A stretch of 64,000 nt of DNA. Source: Candidatus Microbacterium colombiense. Lineage in GTDB: Bacteria; Actinomycetota; Actinomycetes; Actinomycetales; Microbacteriaceae. Position 1 is the stretch's first letter. Each line of letters begins with the position of its first letter. Below the pieces are notes generated by a model. It was not told where the DNA came from. It searched no databases and was given only the letters and a program-made list of their open reading frames with translations. Of the stretch, positions 31,174-39,532 are shown piece after piece. The stretch lies in NCBI GenBank assembly GCA_029203165.1, contig CP119308.1:1-64000 (forward strand). Reading direction: 5' to 3'. The position numbers were made by a program, and so were the translations under genes.

Positions 31174-32694
31174 TCATGTTCTCCTTCTGATGTGGCTGGG
31201 GTCGTGAGGGCTGGGGTCGTGTTGTGGCTGAGGTCGTGAGGTCAGGTGCGGGTTGAGGGCGCGCGTCGCCTCGTACAGGGCGACATAGGCGGAGCGCTGG
31301 CCGGAGTACCAGTCGGCGAAGGACTCATCGATGGCGGGCGTCGGGATGCCGGGCTCGAGCCTGAGCGCGCGCGGGTCCCCGCCGATCCCGCGGAGCGCGA
31401 GCATCGCGGCCCCGCGAGCGGAGGCATCGCGTCCGACGGGGGTGAGCCGCGCGCCCGCCGCCGCCGCCCTCGCGGCGAGCGCTGCGGTGTTGTCGGCCCC
31501 GGCTCCGGTGACGCGCAGGTCGGGCACGTCGACGCCGTGCGCGCTGAACGCGGCGATGATCTTGTGGAACTCGAAGCCCGCCGCCTCGACCACCGCGCGG
31601 GCGAGTTCGGGCACCGTGGTGTCGAGCGTCAGTCCGTGGATGGTGCCGCGCGCGGAGGGGTCGTTGTCGAGCGTGCCGGAGCCGGCCAGGTACGGCAGCA
31701 CGAGCAGCGCGGGCGGCGTCTCGGCGAGCGCCGCGAACACCTCGCCGACGCCCCGCCCGAGCAGACCGGCGAGCCATTCCAGCGCCCACCCGCCCGCGGC
31801 GGTGCCGGCGAGCGTCACCCACAGATCGTCGTCGACGCGATAGCTCGCGAACCCGGTGGAGCCGAGCCCGTCGGGTCGCCGTGGGGTGCCGACCGTGAGG
31901 CAGTCACTCGAGCCGAGTGCGATCACCGCACGCACGCCGGCCTCGCCTCCCGCGCCGAGGAAGGCAGCGGCCTGGTCGTGGGTTCCGGCGACGAGCGGCG
32001 TCCCCTGGGCGATGCCGAGGCGCGTCGCCGCATCCGCCGTCAGCGCGCCGATCACACTGCCGGATGCGACGGGCACAGGCAGAGCGTCGATCCGTACCCA
32101 GGGGGCGGATGCCGCGGCCGCATCGATGATCTCCGTGCTCCACTCGCCGTGCTCGACGTCGAGGATGCCGGTGCGGGCGGCCTGCCCGAGATCGATCGCG
32201 GCGATCCCGCTCCACCGCTCGGCCACCAGATCTCCGACGCAGCGGTAGCCGGAGGCGACAGCCCAGGCGTCGTCGCCTGCCATGATCTTGAAGAGGGAGA
32301 ACATGCCGTGCAGCGGCTGCCCGGTGATCGCCGTGAAGCGGCCGTCGCCCAGCACCTCCCCCAGGCGCGCGGCGGGCTGCGCGCCGCGGGTGTCCATGCT
32401 CACGACGACGCGGGCGAGCGGCTCGCCGGCGGCATCGATCGGCACGACGGCCTCCCCGAGCACGCTGAAGCCGATCGCCTGCACGGGGTCGCCCGCGGCG
32501 AGTGCCTCGCGGGCGGCGCGACGCACCACATCTTCTGCCGCGAGGATGATCTCCTCCGCCTCGAGCTCCACCCGACCGTGTCCGTCGCGCAGCAGCGTCA
32601 GCGGCGCCGAGGCCGCTCCGCGCACCGTGCCGTCGACCGCGAACGCGACAGCCCGCACGCCGCTGGTACCGAGGTCCAGCCCGATGACGCTCAT
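31174..32694 (-). CDS. FGGY-family carbohydrate kinase (gluconokinase-like)
   Basis: This 506-residue FGGY kinase has the N-terminal motif IGLDLGTSGVRAVAFAVDG, the substrate-site segment VVSMDTRGAQ, GTHDQAAAFLGAGGEAG in the middle, and LRVTGAGADNTAALAARAAA near the C-terminus. It resembles gluconokinase and xylulokinase types. It is coupled to the upstream permease by an ATGA overlap and to the class II aldolase by a 1-bp gap. It likely phosphorylates the imported sugar before cleavage. Confidence 0.86.
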   Translation of the reverse strand: MSVIGLDLGTSGVRAVAFAVDGTVRGAASAPLTLLRDGHGRVELEAEEIILAAEDVVRRAAREALAAGDPVQAIGFSVLGEAVVPIDAAGEPLARVVVSMDTRGAQPAARLGEVLGDGRFTAITGQPLHGMFSLFKIMAGDDAWAVASGYRCVGDLVAERWSGIAAIDLGQAARTGILDVEHGEWSTEIIDAAAASAPWVRIDALPVPVASGSVIGALTADAATRLGIAQGTPLVAGTHDQAAAFLGAGGEAGVRAVIALGSSDCLTVGTPRRPDGLGSTGFASYRVDDDLWVTLAGTAAGGWALEWLAGLLGRGVGEVFAALAETPPALLVLPYLAGSGTLDNDPSARGTIHGLTLDTTVPELARAVVEAAGFEFHKIIAAFSAHGVDVPDLRVTGAGADNTAALAARAAAAGARLTPVGRDASARGAAMLALRGIGGDPRALRLEPGIPTPAIDESFADWYSGQRSAYVALYEATRALNPHLTSRPQPQHDPSPHDPSHIRRRT

Positions 32695-33581
32695 TTGATC
32701 GCCCCCGAGAGGCCGTTCACCAGATACTTCTGGATGAAGAGGAACAGCAGCACGACGGGGATCGAGATCAGCACCAGGATCGCGAAGAGTGCGCCTGGTT
32801 GCGAGAGGTACATTCCGCGATACGCGAGCGGCACGAGGGTGAGCGGCTTGAGCGCGTTGTCGCCGAGCGTCACGAGCGGCAGCAGGAAGTCGTTCCAGCT
32901 CATCATCGTCTGCCACACCGCGACCACCGCGAGGGCCGGTTTACCCAACGGCAGGTAGATGCGCCAGAAGATCTGCCACGCGCTCGCTCCGTCGAGGCGC
33001 GCGGCCTCGTAGGTCTCGAGCGGGATCGCGAGGTACGAGGTGCGGATGATGATCACGGCGAACGGCAGCCCGAGCGCGGTGTACACCAGCACGAGTCCGA
33101 GCAGGTTGTTGTACAGCTGCATCGACTGCAGGATGCGGAACGTCGCCACGACGATGCTCGACATCGGAAGGATCAACGCCAGGATCAGGATGCCGAAGAT
33201 GAGCGCCTTGAGCGGCACCCGCAACCGGGCCAGTGCGAAGGCGGTCATCGATCCGAGAAGGCACACGAGCAGCACGGAGGGCACGGTGATCAGCAGGCTG
33301 TTGAGGAGATGCAGCAGGATCGGATTCTGATCCCAGATCGTCAGGTAGTTCTTGAGGCTGAACTCTTCGGGGAAGATGCCGAACAGCTGCGTGCTCGGGT
33401 TGTTCGACGGCATCATCGACAGCCCGATGGTCATGATGATCGGCACCAGCCAGAGCACGGAGAGTGGCACGAGCACGAAGTGCAGCCAGCCCACGCGGCG
33501 GCCCGGTGCGCCATGACGCGAGCGGGTCTTCGCCGCTTCCTTCGGGACGATCAGGTTGCGGGTCTCGTTCATCGCGGTCAT
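32691..33581 (-). CDS. ABC sugar transporter permease (MalG type), second operon
   Basis: This 296-residue CUT1 permease has about six spans. The EAA loop TYEAARLDGASAWQIFWRIY lies near residue 190. The N-terminus carries a basic segment (KTRSRHGAPGRRVG) before the first span. It overlaps the MalF-type gene upstream and the kinase gene downstream by four bases each, so the whole set is translated as a coupled unit. No ATPase is encoded locally. Confidence 0.9.
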   Translation of the reverse strand: MTAMNETRNLIVPKEAAKTRSRHGAPGRRVGWLHFVLVPLSVLWLVPIIMTIGLSMMPSNNPSTQLFGIFPEEFSLKNYLTIWDQNPILLHLLNSLLITVPSVLLVCLLGSMTAFALARLRVPLKALIFGILILALILPMSSIVVATFRILQSMQLYNNLLGLVLVYTALGLPFAVIIIRTSYLAIPLETYEAARLDGASAWQIFWRIYLPLGKPALAVVAVWQTMMSWNDFLLPLVTLGDNALKPLTLVPLAYRGMYLSQPGALFAILVLISIPVVLLFLFIQKYLVNGLSGAIK

Positions 33582-34468
33582 TTCTCGTCTCCTGTGATGA
33601 ATCCGGCACCGAAGACCCGCACCATCGAGAGCGAGCTCACGACCGCGATCACGAGCAGCACCACGCTGATCGCCGAGGCGTAGCCCACGTTCTGCAACTG
33701 GAACGCTTCGAGGAACGCGAAGGTCGGCAGCATCTCCGAGGCGTGGTTGGGACCGCCCTGCGTGAGCACGTACACGAGCTCGAAGGTCTTGAGCGAGCCG
33801 ATGATCCCGAGCAGCACGAGTGAGAGTGTCGTCGTCTTCAGCAGCGGGAACGTGATGCGCACCATGGTCTGGAAGCCGCTCGCGCCGTCGATGCGCGCGG
33901 CCTCCATGAGGCTCGGGTCGATCAGCTGCAAACCGGCGAGGTAGAAGAGCATCGAGAACCCGGTCCACATCCACACGTTCACGAAGATCACCGCGAAGAT
34001 CGCCGTCTGCGGGTCGGCCAGATAGTTGCCGCCGAGGAAGGTGAGCCCGGTCGCCTTGCCGATCTCCGTGAGCACCCCGTTGAACGGGTCGAGGATGCGC
34101 TGCCAGACGATGCCCACCACGACCGGCGAGAGGATCGCCGGGATGAAGAAGATCGCCCGATAGATCGTGCTGCCGCGCAGTCCCTGGTTCAGCGCCACGG
34201 CGAGGAGGAAGCCGATCACCCCCTGCGGAATGATCGTCAGCACGATCCAGAAGGCGGAGTTGCGCAGGGTGATGAGGAACGTCGGGTCCTGGAAGAGCTC
34301 CAGGTAGTTGTCGATCCCGACGGCGGTCCCGACGTTCACACCATCCCACTGCAGCGTGCTCGCCTGCACGTTGTAGAAGATGGGATAGACGACGAAGACG
34401 CCGAAGAGGATGAGAGTCGGGGCCAGGAAGGCCAGTCCCACCAGCCTCTCTCTTGTCAGGATCTTCAT
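33578..34468 (-). CDS. ABC sugar transporter permease (MalF type), second operon
   Basis: This 296-residue CUT1 permease has an early LAFLAPTLILFGVFVVYPIF span and an EAA loop LMEAARIDGASGFQTMVRIT near residue 190. It pairs with the MalG-type protein encoded directly downstream. A strong hairpin at 34484-34515 separates it from the binding-protein gene. Confidence 0.9.
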   Translation of the reverse strand: MKILTRERLVGLAFLAPTLILFGVFVVYPIFYNVQASTLQWDGVNVGTAVGIDNYLELFQDPTFLITLRNSAFWIVLTIIPQGVIGFLLAVALNQGLRGSTIYRAIFFIPAILSPVVVGIVWQRILDPFNGVLTEIGKATGLTFLGGNYLADPQTAIFAVIFVNVWMWTGFSMLFYLAGLQLIDPSLMEAARIDGASGFQTMVRITFPLLKTTTLSLVLLGIIGSLKTFELVYVLTQGGPNHASEMLPTFAFLEAFQLQNVGYASAISVVLLVIAVVSSLSMVRVFGAGFITGDEK

Positions 34469-34483
34469 GCGCGCTCCTCTCAG

Positions 34484-34515
34484 GCAGGGTTCGGGGATGA
34501 CGCCCCGAACCCTGC
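34484..34515 (-). terminator. Hairpin between binding-protein and permease genes, second operon
   Basis: GCAGGGTTCGGGG (34484-34496) and CCCCGAACCCTGC (34503-34515) form a perfect 13-bp stem with a 6-nt loop. It stands 13 bp after the binding-protein stop. No T-run follows. The position matches hairpins at 25780 and 41767. Confidence 0.7.
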
Positions 34516-34528
34516 ACGAATCCGGTTG

Positions 34529-35845
34529 TTACAGGGTGTCCTGGACAGCCTGCACCGATTCCGCGGCTTCCTGCGGAGTGGCATCCCCTGTCGCGATCGC
34601 GGCGAGCGCGTCGGCCACCGCCTGATCGAGCTTGGGAGATTCGAAGTACCGCGACCACTTCACCTGCGGCAGCCACTCGTCGACGAACAGGTTCCAGATC
34701 TGCTCCTGCTTCTCGCTGGTGAACTTCTCGGGGGCGAGTCCGGTGACGGCGGGCACGTCGTTCATCGTGTTGACGAGCTTCTGCGCCGCGGAACCGGCGA
34801 TGAAGTCGGTGAGCACCTTGCATGCCAGGTCGGGGTTGGCGGTGTTCTTGGAGATGCCGAGGCTCACGTCGATGCCGCCGACGAACTGCGACTCGGCAGC
34901 CCCTCCGGGGATGGTCGGGAACAGGAAGGGCTCGTAGCCTGACATGCCCTCGGACAGCGGGGGGATGTCGGTCTTGGTCGGGTCGGACTGCTGGATCCAC
35001 CAGGCACCGAGCGGGATCATCGCCGCATTGCCGGCCTCGAACTGGTTCACGGCCGAGGGGTAGGCGTCGAGTCCGATCGCCCCGTCCTGCGCGATGCCGT
35101 CGGAGAAGAGCTTGCTCCAGTAGTCGAAGGCCTTCACGATCGCGGGGTCGGTCCAGTCCTTGCTACCGGCCTCGGCTTCGTAGACGGTGCCGGGCGAGAC
35201 GTTGTTGGCGATCTGCAGGAAGACCACGTTGCGCAGCCAGGAGTCCTTCGCCGGCAGCAGGAACGGCGCGGCATCTCCGCCGCTGAGATCCTTCGTGGTC
35301 TGCACGAGCTCGTCCCACGTCTTCGGCACGCTCAGGCCGGCGTCGTCGAAGATCTCCGAGTTGGCCCAGAGGTTGACGGTCTGGGTGAGGATCGGCAGCG
35401 AGTAGAAGTTGTCGTCGCCCTCGGGGTTGCCCATGCGGGCCTGCTCGATGCCGATCGGGTAGAACTTGCTCTGCCAGTCGTCGCCCCAGGTCTCGGCGGC
35501 GCAGTCCTGCAGCGGCATCAGGTTCTCGCGGTACTGCTGCGTGAGCGCTCCGGGCTGCAGACCCAGCACGTCGGGCATGGTGTTCGAGCTGGCGCGGCTC
35601 TGCAGGTCGACGAGGTACTCCGGGTAGTTGAAGATCGTGGCATCGATCTTCGAGCCCTCGTTCTCGGCCTGGAAGGCGTCGATCATCTGGCGCGTCGTCT
35701 GCTCGATCGGGCTCCAGGATCGGAACGTGATCGTGTCTCCGGATGCGTTCCCCGACGCGACCGGTGCGGCGCCACCTGCACAGGCGGTGACCCCGAGGGC
35801 AGTGATGACCGTGGCCACCCCTGCCAGGCTCCTCTTGAGCTTCAT
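34529..35845 (-). CDS. ABC sugar-binding lipoprotein, second operon
   Basis: This 438-residue CUT1 binding protein has a lipoprotein signal (LGVTACAGG, Cys near residue 22). The mature protein starts DTITFRSWSPIEQTTRQMID, and MPDVLGLQPG is in the typical domain-1 position. ATG 35845 has AAGGGG 7 nt upstream. It is the first gene of an operon that continues with two permeases, an FGGY kinase and two aldolases. The AT-rich region upstream has several possible regulatory repeats. Confidence 0.9.
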   Translation of the reverse strand: MKLKRSLAGVATVITALGVTACAGGAAPVASGNASGDTITFRSWSPIEQTTRQMIDAFQAENEGSKIDATIFNYPEYLVDLQSRASSNTMPDVLGLQPGALTQQYRENLMPLQDCAAETWGDDWQSKFYPIGIEQARMGNPEGDDNFYSLPILTQTVNLWANSEIFDDAGLSVPKTWDELVQTTKDLSGGDAAPFLLPAKDSWLRNVVFLQIANNVSPGTVYEAEAGSKDWTDPAIVKAFDYWSKLFSDGIAQDGAIGLDAYPSAVNQFEAGNAAMIPLGAWWIQQSDPTKTDIPPLSEGMSGYEPFLFPTIPGGAAESQFVGGIDVSLGISKNTANPDLACKVLTDFIAGSAAQKLVNTMNDVPAVTGLAPEKFTSEKQEQIWNLFVDEWLPQVKWSRYFESPKLDQAVADALAAIATGDATPQEAAESVQAVQDTL

Positions 35846-35851
35846 CTGCAA

Positions 35852-36185
35852 TCCCCTTACTTCGCTGTAAAGTCCGCGGCGGATGCCGGCTGCGCTCAGT
35901 TTAGGTTTATTTGCGTATTAAAGACCAGGAATACAGGGAAGCTCGGAGAAAGTCTTTCTCCTTTTGTGTTTTCGCACGCTTTGCTTTGCGGAAGCGAAAG
36001 TCACACACGCGTCGGAGGCCGCAATGGCGCGACATCGCAGTTTCCCTTCCGCAACACTCGTCGGAACCGCGGTGCGGGCACAGCTTCGGAGTTCGCCCTC
36101 GACACCCCGCGCAAACGACGGATGCCGCGGGGTGTCCCCCGCGGCATCCGAAATCGTGTCCGCGCGATAGGCGCGCGGGTGGGTG
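35852..36185. promoter_or_regulatory. AT-rich regulatory region of the second sugar operon
   Basis: This 334-bp stretch has no gene. It is the most AT-rich part of the window outside rRNA. It holds a TAAACT that may be a minus-strand -10 near 35899, and a perfect palindrome GGAGAAAG-T-CTTTCTCC (35945-35961). Nearby are repeated words of the CTTTSCTT / GCGAAAG type between 35980 and 36000, which could bind the DeoR-type regulator. A GC-rich hairpin at 36119-36150 belongs to the end of the DoxX gene. Confidence 0.5.
36119..36150 (-). terminator. Hairpin downstream of the DoxX gene
   Basis: CGGATGCCGCGGGG and CCCCGCGGCATCCG form a 14-bp stem around TGTC, 36 bp beyond the DoxX stop. No T-run follows. 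It probably ends DoxX transcription or shields its 3' end. Confidence 0.55.
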
Positions 36186-36626
36186 TCAGCTGAGCCAGGC
36201 CGGTGCTCGTCCACGCAGGAACGCTCCGTCGACCGAGAAGCGTCCGGCACCCGTGAAGGCGAGCGCGAGGGCGACGACGCCGAGCACGGCGACGAACTCG
36301 TATCCGCCGTCACCGACCCAGAGCCCGGCGGGGAGATGCACGAGCACGAGGGCGACGGCCATGTCGATCGCCAACAGGATGCTCACCGGCCGGGTGAGGA
36401 ATCCGAGGATCAGGAGGATGCCGCCGATCAGCTCGATGAAGGCGACGACGGGCGCGGCGATCTCGGCCATCGGCACGCCCATGTCGGCGAAGCTGCCGAC
36501 GGTGCCGGGGATCGTGAACTCGAAGATCTTCTGTGCACCGTGTGCGGCGAAGACGGCACCGACGACGACGCGCAGGACGAGGAGTCCGAGCGACGTGGCG
36601 GGAGTGGGGGCTGTGGTGTTCGTCAT
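36186..36626 (-). CDS. DoxX-family membrane protein
   Basis: This 146-residue protein has four predicted membrane segments and the DoxX pattern LLVLRVVVGAVFAAHGAQKI, GIPGTVGSFADMGVP-like and FIELIGGILLILGFLTRP segments. GAAGGAAG precedes ATG 36626. DoxX proteins have been linked to redox or thiol stress in actinobacteria, but the biochemical role is unsettled. The gene is divergent from a secreted Ig-repeat protein. Confidence 0.88.
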   Translation of the reverse strand: MTNTTAPTPATSLGLLVLRVVVGAVFAAHGAQKIFEFTIPGTVGSFADMGVPMAEIAAPVVAFIELIGGILLILGFLTRPVSILLAIDMAVALVLVHLPAGLWVGDGGYEFVAVLGVVALALAFTGAGRFSVDGAFLRGRAPAWLS

Positions 36627-36854
36627 GAGGAGTTCTTCCTTCGTGGCAGGACACCCGCGCGCCGGGCGCGGAGCAGGGTCGTTCCCTGCTCCCACGCTAG
36701 GAAATCGACATATCCATCTCCTGTGCCCGTTCCTCGCCGATCCGACGGATGCATCTGTCCGTTCGATCGATATACTGCGCGGAGAGCGCATCGTTGCGCA
36801 GTGTCGGACCGCGGTCGAAGAACTCCGTGGCGACCAATCTGGGGGAGATCGATC

Positions 36855-38588
36855 GTGACGCGAGTCCGAGGGGAACGAGCGCGCCATTTCCGCGCGCTCA
36901 CCGTGAGCATCATCGCGGTGGCCAGCCTGACGCTGTCCACCGTCGCGGGGGGCGCCGCCTTCGCAGACGACACCGTCATCGTGTCGGACGACACCGGCAC
37001 CGGCACGAGCGATCAGGCCGCGGACGGCGTCGCGTTCCCGTCGCCGGTGATCCCGCTGCTGCCCACCATCGTGGTCGCCGGGCAGCCCGTGACGGCCGAC
37101 GCAGGCACCTGGCCGGTCGGCACCACCCTCTCGTACCTCTTCACGGTCGACGGCATCCCCGCCCCCGAGCAGGACAGCCCGACGTTCACCTTCTCGGCCG
37201 CCGATGTCGGTCGCACCGTCGGGGTCACCGTGATCGCGCGTCACGCCGACTACGACGAACTCGCCGTGCCGAGCGAGACACAGCCCCTCATCGGCACCCT
37301 CGTGTTGAACCAGGCCGTCTCCATCAGCGGCGTGGTGCGCGTGGGCACCGAGCTCGCGGTGGTCGCACCGGTGACCGATCCCGATGCGACGTCCGCCGCC
37401 TACTCCTGGGTCGTCGATGGCCTGGTGGTCGGCACCGGCCTCACCTTCACGCCCCGCACGGCAGACCTCGGCAAGAAGCTGTCCCTCGCGGTCACCGCGA
37501 GCCGTGACGGCTACATCTCCGTGGAATCCACCACGGTCGAGACGGTCGTGGGCAGCGGCGCCTTCAGCAGCGCGCCCACTCCCGCCATCGTCGGAACCGC
37601 GAAGGTCGGAATCGCGCTCAAGGCATCACCGGGCACCTGGAGCCCGTCGGCCAAGTTCACCTACCGCTGGCTGCGCAACGGTGCCGCCATCCGCGGTGCG
37701 ACCGCCTCGACCTACAAGCTCGTGGCAGCGGACTGGAAGACGCGGATCACCCTCGAGGTGACCGCGGTCTCGGCCGGGTACACCACCACCAAGGCCGTGA
37801 GCGCCCCGACCGCCGCCGTGGTCAAGCCCTTCACCAAGGCCCCTCGCCCTCGTGTGACGGGAACCGTGCGCGTCGGCGCGACGCTGACCGCGAGCCTGTC
37901 GGCCTGGTCGCCGAAGGCGTCGTTCTCGTACCAGTGGAAGCGCAACGGGGTCGCGATCCCCGGCGCCACCGCGCGCACCTACCGCCTGACGGCGAACGAC
38001 TACTACAAGTCGATCACCGTGACGGTGACCGGGCGCGCCACCGGCTACGCGGCGACCGGCAGCACGAGCGCCGCCACCGCGAAGACCGCCGCCCCCGCTC
38101 CCTCGATCACGCGGGCCGGAACCTACCGCGTGGGCTCGGGCATCGCCGCCGGCACCTACTACGCGAGCGCGCAGCCGGGCTGCTACTGGGAACGCCGCTC
38201 GTCGGCCGGCAGCAGCTTCAGCGGCATCATCGCCAACGACTACCGCTCCACCACGGGGCGCGTGATCGTGACGATCTCGAAGACCGACCGGTTCTTCATG
38301 ACCAACGCGAAGTGCGGCCGCTGGACCAAGCTGGTCGGCACGATGGCCAGCACCGCCGGCAACGGCACCTACATGGTGGGCATGCACCTCGCACCCGGCG
38401 TGTACCTCACCACCACGGCGAAGTCCGGATGCTACTGGGAGATCGTGTCGAGCTTCGGTGGCACGTTCGACGAGATCATCGAGAACGACTACGTGACCGC
38501 GGCGGGCCCTCAGTACGTGCGGATCTATCCCGACGACAAGGGGTTCACGTCGTCGGGATGCGGCGTCTGGAAGAGGGTCAGCGACTGA
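36855..38588 (+). CDS. Secreted protein with Ig-like repeats and two C-terminal Cys domains
   Basis: This 577-residue protein has a signal peptide (residues 1-38, cleaved near AFA-DD). About four Ig-like repeats follow, the last two clear: GTWSPSAKFTYRWLRNGAAI and LSAWSPKASFSYQWKRNGVA start matching modules with ATASTYKL and ATARTYRL. The C-terminus carries two related 70-residue domains (about 422-493 and 503-575). Each has GTY-V-G, a GCYWE motif and CGRW or CGVW near its end. GTG 36855 has GGGGGAG upstream. It is probably a cell-surface adhesin or scaffold, with no catalytic motif and no LPXTG or membrane anchor. Confidence 0.78.
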   Translation: MTRVRGERARHFRALTVSIIAVASLTLSTVAGGAAFADDTVIVSDDTGTGTSDQAADGVAFPSPVIPLLPTIVVAGQPVTADAGTWPVGTTLSYLFTVDGIPAPEQDSPTFTFSAADVGRTVGVTVIARHADYDELAVPSETQPLIGTLVLNQAVSISGVVRVGTELAVVAPVTDPDATSAAYSWVVDGLVVGTGLTFTPRTADLGKKLSLAVTASRDGYISVESTTVETVVGSGAFSSAPTPAIVGTAKVGIALKASPGTWSPSAKFTYRWLRNGAAIRGATASTYKLVAADWKTRITLEVTAVSAGYTTTKAVSAPTAAVVKPFTKAPRPRVTGTVRVGATLTASLSAWSPKASFSYQWKRNGVAIPGATARTYRLTANDYYKSITVTVTGRATGYAATGSTSAATAKTAAPAPSITRAGTYRVGSGIAAGTYYASAQPGCYWERRSSAGSSFSGIIANDYRSTTGRVIVTISKTDRFFMTNAKCGRWTKLVGTMASTAGNGTYMVGMHLAPGVYLTTTAKSGCYWEIVSSFGGTFDEIIENDYVTAAGPQYVRIYPDDKGFTSSGCGVWKRVSD

Positions 38589-38600
38589 TCATCGCGACAG

Positions 38601-38639
38601 GACGAAGGGTGGTGCGGCCGAGCCGCACCACCCTTCGTC
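38601..38639. terminator. Bidirectional hairpin terminator
   Basis: GACGAAGGGTGGTGCGGC and GCCGCACCACCCTTCGTC form a perfect 18-bp stem with a CGA loop. It lies between the secreted-protein gene and a convergent DapA-type gene and probably serves both. Confidence 0.8.
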
Positions 38640-38662
38640 ATTCCCCCCGGCGTTCCTGCGTG

Positions 38663-39532
38663 TCAGCGGTGCGCGGCCACGACCTCGGCGACGGCGGTGC
38701 GCTCGGCATCCGTCGGCTCGGCGATCGCCATGCGGCAGTAGGTGTCGACCACGTCGAGCACGCGGTACGCCTCTTTCATGCGCGCCATGTCTCCCCCGAT
38801 CAGTGACACGACGGCGTCGACCGCGGCCTGCGCGCTCGCGATCGCGGCCTGATCGCCCGTGCGACCGGCATCCGCGAGGGCGCGGAAGGGCTTCGGGGTG
38901 ACCGACGAGACACCCGACACGACGCCCTGCGCGCCCGCATCGACCGCGGCGATCAGGTCGCGGTCGGCGCCCGTGTACAGATCGAAGTCCTCCGGCACCA
39001 CGGCGCGGTATGCCGCGATCTCGTCGAGCGACAGTTCGCTGACCTTGGCGCCGACGATGTTCGGCAGCGCGGAGAGGCGCACGAGCAGCGCGGGCGAGAC
39101 CGGGTTGCCGCTGCGCGCCGGATAGATGTAGACGTAGAGCCGCCCGTCACCCACGGCCTCGGACAACGCGCGGTAGTACTCGAAGATCGAGTCGTCGGTC
39201 GACTTCAGGTAGTACGGCGTGAGGGCGGCGAACTCGGTCGCCCCCAGCTCCCGCGCGATGCGGGTGAGGCGGACGGCCTCGAAGGTGCTGGGCTGGCCGA
39301 CGTGCACGATCACGCGCATCCGATCCCCCAGCTCCGCGAGCGCCGCCTCGACGATCGAGGAGAACTCGACGGCATCCACCGCGGGGAACTCCCCCGTGGT
39401 GCCGAGGATGAAGGCGCCCTCGTTGCCCGACTCCCCCACGAAGCGGAAGATCGCCCGTGAGCCCTCCAGGTCGAGGGTGCCGTCGCGGTGGAACGCGGTG
39501 GGGACGGCGGTCAGGATGTCGTAGCGGGTCAC
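38663..39532 (-). CDS. DapA-family aldolase or dehydratase in the Tct operon
   Basis: This 289-residue DapA-superfamily protein has LGTTGEFPAVDAVEF in the GTTGE position, the catalytic Tyr in YVYIYPARSGNP, and Lys in IVGAKVSELSLDE. It is the last gene of the tctCBA operon and overlaps tctA by four bases (GTGA). This location suggests action on an imported carboxylated sugar or keto acid, such as a 2-keto-3-deoxy aldarate dehydratase/aldolase. DapA itself is unlikely. It differs clearly from the DapA-type protein at 22129. Confidence 0.83.
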   Translation of the reverse strand: MTRYDILTAVPTAFHRDGTLDLEGSRAIFRFVGESGNEGAFILGTTGEFPAVDAVEFSSIVEAALAELGDRMRVIVHVGQPSTFEAVRLTRIARELGATEFAALTPYYLKSTDDSIFEYYRALSEAVGDGRLYVYIYPARSGNPVSPALLVRLSALPNIVGAKVSELSLDEIAAYRAVVPEDFDLYTGADRDLIAAVDAGAQGVVSGVSSVTPKPFRALADAGRTGDQAAIASAQAAVDAVVSLIGGDMARMKEAYRVLDVVDTYCRMAIAEPTDAERTAVAEVVAAHR

